Shown: in pieces, positions 1 through 7,904 of the stretch
Position numbering within the stretch: the first letter of the stretch is position 1
Layout of the letters: the number at the start of each line of letters is the position of its first letter
Source of the DNA: Thalassotalea_E sp964620605
GTDB taxonomy: Bacteria > Pseudomonadota > Gammaproteobacteria > Enterobacterales > Alteromonadaceae
Reading direction: 5' to 3'
Length of the DNA stretch: 31,669 nucleotides
Assembly (NCBI GenBank): GCA_964620605.1
Contig: CAZUHQ010000036.1
Span: forward strand, 1-31,669
Notes under the pieces: model-generated
What the model was told of the DNA's origin: nothing
Seen by the model: the letters and a program-made list of their open reading frames with translations, nothing else
Database searches by the model: none
Program-made: the position numbers and the translations under genes

Positions 1-103
1 ATAGCGCCACTACCCTGGGCTTGGTGATTTCATAATAATCGCGCCAGCAGGTCATTTTTTTCACGCCGGTATTTACTTGAGCAGTAGAAACATTCGTTCC
101 CAT
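1..103 (-). CDS. cyoE: Protoheme IX farnesyltransferase (haem O synthase), N-terminus only
   Basis: Only the first 34 codons are in the window; the rest lies left of base 1. The N-terminus has a short polar lead followed by the sequence YYEITKPRVVAL, which is characteristic of the CyoE/CtaB family. These UbiA-type membrane enzymes attach a farnesyl chain to haem B, giving the haem O that CtaA then oxidises to haem A. The ATG has a strong Shine-Dalgarno (AGGAGGA, 108-114) that overlaps the stop codon of the upstream ctaA, so the two genes are almost certainly co-transcribed and translationally coupled. Identity rests on the short N-terminal motif plus its position after ctaA. Confidence 0.88.
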   Translation of the reverse strand, partial: MGTNVSTAQVNTGVKKMTCWRDYYEITKPRVVAL

Positions 104-112
104 GTTTTCCTC

Positions 113-1120
113 CTAGGCCTTTCTGCGCAAACTATAGGTCAATGCAATCAACATTAACATTAAACAAGCGGCACCAACATTATGAGCAACGGCAACCGCG
201 AGCGGCAGTGAAAACCAAATATTACTAACACCTAGTGCCACTTGCCCGCCCAGTAACATAAATAATCCGATTGCTGCCGTTTTGAAAAACTGGCTATGCG
301 CCCGACTAAACACCATAAACGCCAGCCACAATAGATATAACATGGTAATAATGGCACCAATACGATGCATCACATGCACAGTCACTCGCTCGTCATGATC
401 CAGATGACCAAATTCATAACTGTCTCTGTGCGGCGGGATCGGAGCAAAAGAATTCTCAAAAGTTAGTTGCTCCGTCCAGCCAGCCTGACAAATGGGCAAT
501 TCAACACACACTAGCGCCGCATAATTTGATGACGTCCAGCCGCCTAAGGCGATTTGCCCCGCTAATATGACGACACCTAGTAAACCGTACTTGCCATATT
601 TTCTGACATTAGTATCGCCACCTGGTATCCGATAAGGCTTGAGACGTAAATACAGCAAAAATAATAAACATAAAGTGGTAAAGCCGCCGAGTAAGTGCCC
701 CATCACCACAATCGGCATCAGCATTTTTGTTACCGTCCACATCCCGAGTAACGCTTGGAAAATCACCACAGACAAGATCACTAAAGGTAAAAATAATGGT
801 GTGCCATGATGACGGTTACGAATCGATAAGAAAGCAATCGCCAAAATCAATAAGCCTAAACTGCCGGCAAAATAACGGTGGATCATTTCATTCCATGCTT
901 TTTCCGGCTCAACCGGACGATCGGGAAATGTTTGCTCCGCTTTCGTTATCTGCTCATGGGATTCAGGAACATCTAACAGCCCATAGCAACCTGGCCAATC
1001 CGGGCAGCCAAGCCCTGCATGGGTTAGCCGGGTATAGGCACCTAAGCTCACAACCACTAATGCCAACACTATGCTAATTAATACTAACTTTCTGATACTT
1101 GCTACCTTGTTATCTCGCAT
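113..1120 (-). CDS. ctaA: Haem A synthase CtaA/COX15
   Basis: This 335-residue inner-membrane protein fits the COX15/CtaA family, which oxidises the C8 methyl of haem O to the formyl group of haem A using O2. About eight hydrophobic segments are visible. Conserved features include RLTHAGLGCPDWPGC just after the first membrane helix, a His in EMIHRYFAG, another in VMGHLLGG, and the second-half pair in HVMHRIGA and AVAHNVGA that would serve as haem ligands. A loop cysteine pair (CVELPIC) is also present. It lies 2 bp after the SCO-like gene and its stop overlaps the cyoE ribosome-binding site, so it belongs to a tightly packed haem A/assembly operon. Confidence 0.95.
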   Translation of the reverse strand: MRDNKVASIRKLVLISIVLALVVVSLGAYTRLTHAGLGCPDWPGCYGLLDVPESHEQITKAEQTFPDRPVEPEKAWNEMIHRYFAGSLGLLILAIAFLSIRNRHHGTPLFLPLVILSVVIFQALLGMWTVTKMLMPIVVMGHLLGGFTTLCLLFLLYLRLKPYRIPGGDTNVRKYGKYGLLGVVILAGQIALGGWTSSNYAALVCVELPICQAGWTEQLTFENSFAPIPPHRDSYEFGHLDHDERVTVHVMHRIGAIITMLYLLWLAFMVFSRAHSQFFKTAAIGLFMLLGGQVALGVSNIWFSLPLAVAVAHNVGAACLMLMLIALTYSLRRKA

Positions 1121-1122
1121 AA

Positions 1123-1680
1123 TTAGCCGATCCTAGAGTATTTCAACAACTTCTTCATGTCTGCCAAAATCGCCTTGCTATAGGCATTAAATGCTTGCTC
1201 GGACTGCGGCAAATCATAAGACATCACCAGGTTGCCTAACGGGTCGACAATCACTAACTGGCCGTTTGAAAAATAAGGTTTAGCGAGCTCGGGCAATGCC
1301 ACACTTAGCCATTTATGATGACGTAAACTCTGTTTGGGTAATTCGCTAAGTTCCTCCGGTAGCAAGGCAACCGGTGTTACGCGCGGCAGCTCTTTGCCGA
1401 GCAAGGTATAAGTATTGTTAACCGCTAATGACAATTGCTGACAAAATTGCTGGCAGTCTACTGCTACCGGATACAGTATTAACCACTGCTGCTGGAATTT
1501 CTCATCTGCCAGGCCGATATCCGAAAGATTGATATTTTGTTCGGCAAGATGTCCTTGATTAGTGACACCATAGTTAAACCAGTGCTGATCCAACGCCAGT
1601 TTCGCCAAAATCACTGGGACAATAAATACCCCAAGTAACAGTAAGAGGTTTCTTCGGGATTTAGCTAACTGCGACGACAT
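1123..1680 (-). CDS. SCO-like single-span membrane protein with CxxxC, oxidase assembly context
   Basis: The protein has 185 residues from the ATG at 1680. That start is preferred over one 42 bases upstream because AAGGA precedes it at a good distance and it follows the SURF1 stop by one base. Residues about 11-30 form one membrane anchor, leaving a periplasmic domain. The motif DCQQFC (Cys76, Cys80) falls after a hydrophobic beta strand, as CxxxC does in SCO/SenC copper chaperones. The later VIVDPLGNLVMSYDL resembles the SCO strand before the C-terminal helix. A conserved SCO-type His ligand is not clear. The function is inferred from fold resemblance and position between SURF1 and ctaA: a copper or thiol-redox assembly factor. 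A conserved protein of unknown function is the fallback. Confidence 0.75.
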   Translation of the reverse strand: MSSQLAKSRRNLLLLLGVFIVPVILAKLALDQHWFNYGVTNQGHLAEQNINLSDIGLADEKFQQQWLILYPVAVDCQQFCQQLSLAVNNTYTLLGKELPRVTPVALLPEELSELPKQSLRHHKWLSVALPELAKPYFSNGQLVIVDPLGNLVMSYDLPQSEQAFNAYSKAILADMKKLLKYSRIG

Positions 1681-1681
1681 A

Positions 1682-2428
1682 TTAATCCTTGTTATTATTG
1701 TTATAAGACCACAGGCTGGCACTGAACATTAACACTAACCAAGCAATGGCTAAGGCAAACCACTGAAACGCATAAGCGCGATGCTTTTCGGGTGGCATCA
1801 CAATTGGGCGCCAGTTTTTTTCATAGCCTATGACTTCTTTTTTATCTAAGTAAATCACAAAGGGCAACAGTTTTTCGCCAATTAATTGTGAAATTTTCGC
1901 CAGTTCAATTTGCTGAACCCTCATCGGCCAATTTGGCTGACGATAATCTTGCTCCGCTAACATCACCCCGAGTTCTGGCACTCTGACATTACCTGAAATT
2001 TGATACGCTCCAGATAACGCATTGACCAACGGCAGTTTATCTCGCTTAATAAACCCCTGAATCCAGCCTAAATTTACCAGTATCGCACCTTGATTTGTCA
2101 TTAATATTTGCAGCACCCGATAACCTAAACGGCCATGATTGGTTTGGTTATCGAGCAAAAATACTTTCTGCCCATCGAACCGACCGCTAACTTGTACCGG
2201 CAGATCATTAATCTCTTTTTCACTTTGACTTAACTTAAGCAGCTGTGGCAAACCGATTGCCTGTTGAGTTTGGTATTGGGCAATACGCGCTAATCTTTGC
2301 TCTTTTTCCAGTGCCCGTGACGACTGCCACATACCGAGCTTGATTAATCCACTAAAGACAAGCAAAGTAATAACAATTACAAACCAGTTGAGTTGAGAAA
2401 AGTAGTCTTTAACCTGAGTGTACTGCAT
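1682..2428 (-). CDS. SURF1-family cytochrome oxidase assembly protein
   Basis: This 248-residue protein has the SURF1 layout: one N-terminal membrane helix (about 15-33), a long periplasmic domain and one C-terminal helix (about 220-240). The signature LGMWQSSRALEK follows the first helix, and the C-terminal region has the family's YAFQWFALA segment. SURF1 proteins aid haem A insertion into, and maturation of, subunit I of aa3 oxidases. The gene heads the minus-strand unit SURF1, SCO-like, ctaA, cyoE; only one base separates its stop from the next start. It is divergent from the DUF2909 gene across a 42-bp gap. Its Shine-Dalgarno is weak. Confidence 0.92.
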   Translation of the reverse strand: MQYTQVKDYFSQLNWFVIVITLLVFSGLIKLGMWQSSRALEKEQRLARIAQYQTQQAIGLPQLLKLSQSEKEINDLPVQVSGRFDGQKVFLLDNQTNHGRLGYRVLQILMTNQGAILVNLGWIQGFIKRDKLPLVNALSGAYQISGNVRVPELGVMLAEQDYRQPNWPMRVQQIELAKISQLIGEKLLPFVIYLDKKEVIGYEKNWRPIVMPPEKHRAYAFQWFALAIAWLVLMFSASLWSYNNNNKD

Positions 2429-2470
2429 ACTTTTTTGTAAATACTCATTTGTCGAATAAGCGAGGCTGAT

Positions 2471-2680
2471 GTGCTGATCAAAATAATTATCGTTGGATTA
2501 CTTATTTTTATGATCTTTAATTTATTTAAAGCACTAATTTTGATGAATAAAAATGATCCGAATCAACCCAGCATGTCAAAATTTATCGGTCGCCGGGTGA
2601 TGACTTCCGTCATTATCGTTATTTTATTACTTATTGGTATTCTAACCGGGGTGATCACGCCCAATCCACGTCCTTACTAA
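2471..2680 (+). CDS. DUF2909-type small two-helix membrane protein
   Basis: A 69-residue protein with two hydrophobic helices (about 2-22 and 44-64) joined by a polar loop. Such small proteins recur beside SURF1 in gammaproteobacterial oxidase loci and match what is called DUF2909. No catalytic residues are visible. The start is GTG, with GAGG a few bases upstream. It is the only plus-strand gene in the oxidase locus, lying between the convergent ctaE and the divergent SURF1. A role in assembly or stability of the oxidase is inference from context only. Confidence 0.72.
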   Translation: MLIKIIIVGLLIFMIFNLFKALILMNKNDPNQPSMSKFIGRRVMTSVIIVILLLIGILTGVITPNPRPY

Positions 2681-2693
2681 TCGCTGCAACGTC

Positions 2694-2721
2694 GATCAGT
2701 GCCGAACCTACGACACTGATC
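2694..2721. terminator. Hairpin between convergent genes, possible terminator
   Basis: GATCAGTG and CACTGATC form a perfect 8-bp inverted repeat with a 12-nt loop, between the DUF2909 stop (plus strand) and the ctaE stop (minus strand). Position favours a shared transcription end. Neither side has a clear run of U, so classical rho-independent termination is not certain. Confidence 0.45.
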
Positions 2722-2742
2722 AAAAGTTTATTATCCTGATGA

Positions 2743-3627
2743 TTACAGAATATAAACAAAGACAAACAGCATGACCCAGACAACATCAACAAAGTGCCAG
2801 TACCAGCTCGCCGCCTGAAAAGCAAAATGATTATCCGGGGTAAAGTGACCTTTAAATACCCGAATTAACATCACGATCAGCATGATAGTACCTAAGGTGA
2901 CATGCATGCCGTGAAAACCGGTCAGCATATAAAAGGTATTACCGTAGATGCCGCTGGATAAAAACAGCTTCATTTCTTCTGAATAACCATGAGCATATTC
3001 CAACCCTTGGCAATATAAGAAAGTAAGACCTAAGATCACGGTCAAGCCTAACCAGAATTTTAATTGTCCACGTTTTTCCTGCTCTAACGAGACATGAGCA
3101 AAGTGGGCAGTTACCGAAGACGTTAACAGTAAAATGGTGTTAATCAGCGGCAAACCATACCAGCCCATGCCGGTAGTTTCTGTGCCATCCGGGGTTTTAA
3201 TCAATGGCCACTGGGCGGTGAATTCCGGCCACAAAACCAGCCCCGTCATTTCATTATTACCCGCGCCACCTAACCAGGGGACAGAAAAGGTTCGTGCATA
3301 AAGCAGGGCGCCAAAGAAAGCCGCGAAGAACATCACTTCCGAAAAGATAAACCAACTCATACCCTGACGGAATGAGTTATCCATCTGATGGCTATATTTT
3401 CCTGACATTGACTCATTAATGACATTATTAAACCAGCCAAACATCATATAAATCACTAACGCTGCCCCAGCAAGCAATACATAGCCACCTAAACCGGATT
3501 CGCCATGTTTTAAATCTGTGACATAATTAGCCGCCCCTGTCGCCATCATAAACAAGGCAACCGCACCAACAATTGGCCAATGGCTCTGTGCGGGTACATA
3601 ATATGTTTCATATTTTTTTGTTGTCAT
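2743..3627 (-). CDS. ctaE: Cytochrome c oxidase subunit III
   Basis: The product has 294 residues from the ATG at 3627, chosen over an upstream in-frame ATG because AGGGGA precedes it. Seven hydrophobic helices fit subunit III of haem-copper oxidases. Family landmarks include the N-terminal YYVPAQSHWPIVG, the helix sequence WFIFSEVMFFAAFFGALLYAR with its conserved Glu, TGFHGMHVTLG, and the C-terminal YWHFVDVVWVMLF. Subunit III binds lipid and stabilises proton uptake by subunit I. It follows ctaG by 29 bp and closes the ctaC-ctaD-ctaG-ctaE operon. Confidence 0.97.
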   Translation of the reverse strand: MTTKKYETYYVPAQSHWPIVGAVALFMMATGAANYVTDLKHGESGLGGYVLLAGAALVIYMMFGWFNNVINESMSGKYSHQMDNSFRQGMSWFIFSEVMFFAAFFGALLYARTFSVPWLGGAGNNEMTGLVLWPEFTAQWPLIKTPDGTETTGMGWYGLPLINTILLLTSSVTAHFAHVSLEQEKRGQLKFWLGLTVILGLTFLYCQGLEYAHGYSEEMKLFLSSGIYGNTFYMLTGFHGMHVTLGTIMLIVMLIRVFKGHFTPDNHFAFQAASWYWHFVDVVWVMLFVFVYIL

Positions 3628-3656
3628 AACTTTTCCCCTGTGTGCTGGCACTAGGC

Positions 3657-4223
3657 CTATGATTCAACCGACGCCGTAATGTCATACAAAGTATAGGACA
3701 AGGTGATGGTGGAAACTTCTTGCGGCAATTCAGTATCAACATAAAACTGTAATGCCATTTCAACATCTTCCTGTGCCTTCAACGGTTGCGAGTTGAAACA
3801 AAAACACTCAATTTTTTGAAAATAAACCGCAGCTTGTCCGGGGGAAACTGATGGTACAGCCTGCCCGACAATGTCATTAAGCGATTCATTTTTTGCGTAA
3901 AACTTAACGAGTTTCATTTCACCAGGATGCACTTTTACTTCATTTACCATAGGCTCAAACTGCCATGGAATGCCTTTAGCGGTTCGACTAATAAACTGCA
4001 CGGTAACAGTGCGACTGGTATCAATACCATCTGCATTGATACTGGCCGCCGTACTGGATGTTTTACCGTTTAGCCCGGTGATATCACAAAACACGTCATA
4101 TAAGGGCACTAACGCAAAACCAAAGCCAAACATCGCAAACACCACTAACAGCAGTTTTTTCACTGTATTAGCGACTTGCGTATTATTCGCTGCTACCTTG
4201 GCTTGTTGCTCAGTGTCCATCAT
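3657..4223 (-). CDS. ctaG: Cytochrome c oxidase assembly protein CtaG/Cox11
   Basis: This 188-residue protein has a single N-terminal membrane helix (about 22-42) and a periplasmic immunoglobulin-like domain. The ECFCF motif is the copper(I) site of Cox11, and VPLYDVFCDITGLNGKT after the helix is typical of the family, including its Cys. Cox11 delivers copper to the CuB centre of subunit I. The first of two adjacent ATGs is used, since AGGT stands at the right distance from it. It lies 10 bp after ctaD in the usual position between subunits I and III. Confidence 0.96.
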   Translation of the reverse strand: MMDTEQQAKVAANNTQVANTVKKLLLVVFAMFGFGFALVPLYDVFCDITGLNGKTSSTAASINADGIDTSRTVTVQFISRTAKGIPWQFEPMVNEVKVHPGEMKLVKFYAKNESLNDIVGQAVPSVSPGQAAVYFQKIECFCFNSQPLKAQEDVEMALQFYVDTELPQEVSTITLSYTLYDITASVES

Positions 4224-4233
4224 ACTTACCTGA

Positions 4234-5826
4234 TTAATCTATCTTAGGTGGAGTTTCAAAAGTGTGATAAGGCGCTGGACTTGGTACAGTCCATTCTAAG
4301 CCTTCTGCACCATCCCAAGGTTTAGCATCCGCTTTTTCTCCACCCTTAATACATTTGATCACTACTACTAAGAAAATCAATTGCGACAGGCCAAAGGCAA
4401 AGCCACCAATACTGACCAACTTATTAAAGTCAGCAAACTGTAATGCGTAATCAGGAATACGACGCGGCATACCAGCTAACCCTAAAAAGTGCATAGGGAA
4501 GAACAAGACATTGACCGAAATTAATGAACACCAGAAATGAGTCTTAGCTAAGCCCAGGTGATACATGTGACCCGTCCATTTCGGTAACCAGTAATAAGTA
4601 CCAGCAAAAATAGAAAACAACGAACCGGTGACTAGTACATAATGGAAATGCGCAACCACGAAGTAAGTATCATGATACTGAAAATCAATCGGCGTCATCG
4701 CCAACATCAAGCCGGAAAAGCCACCAATAGTAAACAGAATGACAAAGGCGATAGAAAACAGCATAGGGATTTCAAAAGTCATCGCACCGCGCCACATAGT
4801 CGCGACCCAGTTAAAGACCTTAACCCCGGTCGGTACCGCAATCAGCATGGTACAGTACATAAAGAACAGTTCACCGAACAGCGGCATACCTGTGGTAAAC
4901 ATATGGTGCGCCCAGACGATAAAAGATAAAAACGCTATCGACGCCGTGGCATACACCATAGAGCTATAACCGAACAGTTTCTTACGGGCAAAGGTCGGAA
5001 TGATAGTCGATACAATACCGAACGCTGGTAAGATCATGATGTACACTTCAGGATGACCGAAGAACCAGAAAATATGCTGGAACATTACCGGATCACCGCC
5101 ACCGGCGGCATCAAAGAAGCTGGTACCAAAGTAGGTATCGGTTAACAGCATGGTCACGGCACCTGCGAGTACCGGCATGACCGCAATCAATAAATACGCA
5201 GTAATGAAAAACGTCCAGACAAACAATGGCATTTTCATATAGGTCATGCCTGGTGCGCGCATATTCATGATGGTAACAATCACGTTAATCGCCCCCATGA
5301 TGGAGGAGACCCCCATAATATGGACAGCAAACACGAAAAACGCCGTACTACCGTTTGAATAAGTTGATGACAACGGGGCATAAAAGGTCCAGCCGAAATT
5401 TGGCGCTCCTGATTCCATAAAAAATGATGAAATCAAAATGCCGAACGCAAATGGCAAAATCCAAAAGCTCCAGTTATTCATCCGTGGTAATGCCATGTCT
5501 GGCGCACCGATCATCATAGGAATCATCCAGTTGGCAAAACCGGTAAACGCCGGCATAATCGCGCCAAACACCATGATCAAACCATGAGTAGTAGTTAACT
5601 GATTAAAAAAGTCCGGTTCCATTAACTGTAGGCCTGGTTGGAATAATTCCGCCCGTATGCCCATTGCCAATGCACCACCGGTTAGTAACATGATAAAGGC
5701 AAACCATAAATATAAAGTACCGATATCTTTATGGTTAGTGGTATATAACCAACGTTTTATGCCTGTCGCTTTATGGTCATGATGCTCATCGTGCCCATGC
5801 GAGTCGTGAATAGCTTCTGTAGTCAT
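4234..5826 (-). CDS. ctaD: Cytochrome c oxidase subunit I (aa3-type)
   Basis: This 530-residue protein with about twelve membrane helices carries the haem a, haem a3 and CuB sites. Visible ligands are the His in TTTHGLIMVFG (haem a), FFGHPEVYIM (CuB His cross-linked to Tyr), AHHMFTTG (CuB His pair) and FVVAHFHYVL (haem a3 and haem a). The Glu in ESGAPNFGWTFY lies in the proton-channel region of aa3 enzymes. The N-terminus is His/Asp rich. A strong Shine-Dalgarno (GGAGG) precedes the ATG. It lies 12 bp after ctaC and is the catalytic core of the terminal oxidase. Confidence 0.98.
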   Translation of the reverse strand: MTTEAIHDSHGHDEHHDHKATGIKRWLYTTNHKDIGTLYLWFAFIMLLTGGALAMGIRAELFQPGLQLMEPDFFNQLTTTHGLIMVFGAIMPAFTGFANWMIPMMIGAPDMALPRMNNWSFWILPFAFGILISSFFMESGAPNFGWTFYAPLSSTYSNGSTAFFVFAVHIMGVSSIMGAINVIVTIMNMRAPGMTYMKMPLFVWTFFITAYLLIAVMPVLAGAVTMLLTDTYFGTSFFDAAGGGDPVMFQHIFWFFGHPEVYIMILPAFGIVSTIIPTFARKKLFGYSSMVYATASIAFLSFIVWAHHMFTTGMPLFGELFFMYCTMLIAVPTGVKVFNWVATMWRGAMTFEIPMLFSIAFVILFTIGGFSGLMLAMTPIDFQYHDTYFVVAHFHYVLVTGSLFSIFAGTYYWLPKWTGHMYHLGLAKTHFWCSLISVNVLFFPMHFLGLAGMPRRIPDYALQFADFNKLVSIGGFAFGLSQLIFLVVVIKCIKGGEKADAKPWDGAEGLEWTVPSPAPYHTFETPPKID

Positions 5827-5838
5827 TATTCTGCCTCC

Positions 5839-7395
5839 CTACTTAGCACTTGCCGCATCAATATCTGCGGGTTGAACAACATCACCGGTATTATTGCCCC
5901 AGGCATTACGCTCATAGGTAATTACCGCTGCGATGTCGGTTTTTGATAATTGCGCAGCAAATGCTGCCATGGCTGGATTTTTCTTACTGCCGTTAACCAC
6001 GATATCGATATGAGCATTGATATCGCCGGTAGCAATTGGGCTACCTTTTAACGCTGGGAACGCCGGTGGCATTCCTACGCCTGTTGGCTGGTGGCAGGCA
6101 ACACAGGTAGTGTTATAAACCTGCTCGCCTTTTGCCATTAACTCATCAAGAGAATATTGCTTACTCAAGTCTTCCTCAGGCATAACTTCCGCGGCCGCTT
6201 GTTCCACTTGCTCAACAGCCTGTTCAACCACTTCTTTGACCGCAGCTGGAACTGAACCGCCTGCAATCGCCTGAACATCAGCCGCCTGCACCGCATCACC
6301 GGTATTATTGCCCCAGGCATTACGTTCATAAGTCACGACCGCAGCAATTTCTTTCAAGCTAAGTTGTTTACCATAAGCCTGCATTCCAGTGCCGGCACGG
6401 CCATTAAATACCACATTAATGTGATCACTAATACTGCCAGATGTTGTTACTGGACTACCTTTTAACGCCGGAAATGCCGGCGGCAAACCTAAACCTGTTG
6501 GTTGATGACACGCTGCGCAATAAGCATTGTAGGTGGTTTCACCTAACTGCATCAGTTCATCCATAGACAGAGATGCGTTAACTGATGCTGCTTCAGCTGC
6601 CTTAGCATCGGCGAGTAATTGTTTTTGCTCACTCAGCCAATTATCAAAATCCGCTTCAGATTTCACTTCCACCACAATGGGCATAAAACCATGGTCTTTG
6701 CCACAAAGTTCAGCACATTGGCCACGGTAAATACCCGGCTTATCTACTTTAGTCCAAGCCTCATTGATAAAACCAGGATTAGCATCTTGTTTCACGGCAA
6801 ATGCTGGCACCCACCAGGAATGAATAACGTCATCTGAAGTCATCAAGAAACGAACTTTTTTGTTGGCTGGGATCACTAAATGTTTATCCACTTCCAACAG
6901 ATAATTTTGTCCTTTATCCTGGCCTATGCCTTGCTGATTTTGATATTGTTCTCGCGGAGTAGCTAACACGGAATAGAATTCAATGTCATGGTCGAAATAC
7001 TTATAATGCCATTTCCACTGCGAACCGGTAATTTGAATAGTCAGCTCAGAATCGTCATTATCTTCCATGGCAATCAAGGTCTGAGTTGCAGGTGCCGCCA
7101 TGGCAATTAAGATAAGAATGGGTACTACCGTCCAGATAACCTCAACTTTAGTACTTTCATGGAAAGATGCGGCTTTAACTCCTCGAGATTTGCGATGAAA
7201 AATCATCGACCAAATCATAGCGCCAAATACCACAACACCAATGGCAGTACAGATATACAGCACGAACATATGTAAGCCATACACTTCGTTACTGATCTCC
7301 GTAACTCCCTTGGTAAGGTTTAACTGCGTCTCCGCCCAGGCTAAATTAGGAAGTACTAGCCCTAACAGTAGCCACCCCAGGTTACGTCTACTCAC
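5839..7395 (-). CDS. ctaC: Cytochrome c oxidase subunit II with two C-terminal cytochrome c domains
   Basis: At 518 residues this is much longer than ordinary subunit II (about 250-300) or the caa3 form with one haem c (about 350-400). Domain order: signal peptide ending LAWA (1-21), two membrane helices (about 40-65 and 85-105), the CuA cupredoxin domain with His192, Cys227, Glu229, Cys231, His235 and Met238, then two cytochrome c domains. Haem sites are CAACH (293-297, likely axial Met338) and CVACH (431-435, likely axial Met476). An Ala/Glu-rich linker (about 380-412) separates them. The start is GTG, with AGAGGAG eight bases upstream. It heads the operon and takes electrons from soluble or membrane cytochrome c. 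Confidence 0.97.
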   Translation of the reverse strand: MSRRNLGWLLLGLVLPNLAWAETQLNLTKGVTEISNEVYGLHMFVLYICTAIGVVVFGAMIWSMIFHRKSRGVKAASFHESTKVEVIWTVVPILILIAMAAPATQTLIAMEDNDDSELTIQITGSQWKWHYKYFDHDIEFYSVLATPREQYQNQQGIGQDKGQNYLLEVDKHLVIPANKKVRFLMTSDDVIHSWWVPAFAVKQDANPGFINEAWTKVDKPGIYRGQCAELCGKDHGFMPIVVEVKSEADFDNWLSEQKQLLADAKAAEAASVNASLSMDELMQLGETTYNAYCAACHQPTGLGLPPAFPALKGSPVTTSGSISDHINVVFNGRAGTGMQAYGKQLSLKEIAAVVTYERNAWGNNTGDAVQAADVQAIAGGSVPAAVKEVVEQAVEQVEQAAAEVMPEEDLSKQYSLDELMAKGEQVYNTTCVACHQPTGVGMPPAFPALKGSPIATGDINAHIDIVVNGSKKNPAMAAFAAQLSKTDIAAVITYERNAWGNNTGDVVQPADIDAASAK

Positions 7396-7571
7396 ACGAC
7401 ATCTCCTCTACCCTCTAAGTTCAAAAACTTAAGTTACATAGTAATGCTTAGCTCTTATGTCTTAGTTTCTGGTGAAAATTCGTTATTATTGTTATGGCGA
7501 TTATTTCATCAGTGAAACCTCGCCTTATTATTATTCTTTTGGTTGTTTTCTATCCTAGAATTACCTAATTA

Positions 7572-7585
7572 TTGATCTAGGTCAA
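7572..7585. promoter_or_regulatory. FNR/ANR-type binding dyad upstream of ctaC
   Basis: TTGATCTAGGTCAA matches the FNR-family consensus TTGAT-N4-ATCAA except for one base and is nearly self-complementary. It lies about 177 bp upstream of the ctaC start. FNR-type regulators commonly control terminal oxidases, so control by oxygen is a reasonable inference. Confidence 0.55.
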
Positions 7586-7629
7586 TTTATAATTTTTTAC
7601 AATTTGGAGAAAAAAGCTAATAAGAACAA

Positions 7630-7645
7630 TAGAGTTACAACTCTA
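7630..7645. repeat. 16-bp perfect palindrome
   Basis: TAGAGTT and AACTCTA are separated by two bases in the ctaC upstream region. The size fits a dimeric regulator operator. No regulator is assigned. Confidence 0.4.
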
Positions 7646-7874
7646 AATAATGAAATTCCATATCTGGTAAGGGATGGCGCGCATGTTTACTTTTTAAGCA
7701 ATTACTCTAAAAAAATATCAAGTAGATAAAAATGCCGCCCTGCCACTTTGGTTAAAAAACAATCTAAATATTGGTTTTTTTCGGAGAAACGATAATTATT
7801 CTTAGTGATATATCGCTGATAGCTTATTTTTTAAGCAAAAAAGGTATTTGTAGACTTTCCCCGCGATAACTACG

Positions 7875-7899
7875 AAAAGCCTACCTGGAAAATAAGGCT
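7875..7899 (-). terminator. Weak terminator candidate after lexA
   Basis: On the minus strand AGCCT and AGGCT form a 5-bp stem, followed by TTTT, starting six bases after the lexA stop. The stem is short and the 12-nt loop is large, so this is tentative. Confidence 0.35.
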
Positions 7900-7904
7900 A
7901 ATTG

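Larger units (their letters stand above)
7396..7904. other. Gene-free region upstream of the oxidase operon
   Basis: This 509-bp AT-rich stretch between ctaC and lexA (both minus strand) holds no convincing coding sequence. It contains the ctaC ribosome-binding site, a probable FNR-type dyad (7572-7585), a 16-bp palindrome (7630-7645) and a weak lexA terminator candidate near 7875-7899. No confident -35/-10 pair for ctaC could be fixed by eye. Confidence 0.6.

Noticed and set aside
727..1077. Plus-strand open frame of 116 codons opposite ctaA
   Set aside because: It lies wholly within the well-supported ctaA gene on the other strand and has no recognisable domain or ribosome site.
5839..6560. 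Duplicate cytochrome c segments as an assembly error
   Set aside because: The two copies differ at many positions including codon choice, and each keeps its own haem and Met ligands, so an old genuine duplication is likelier.
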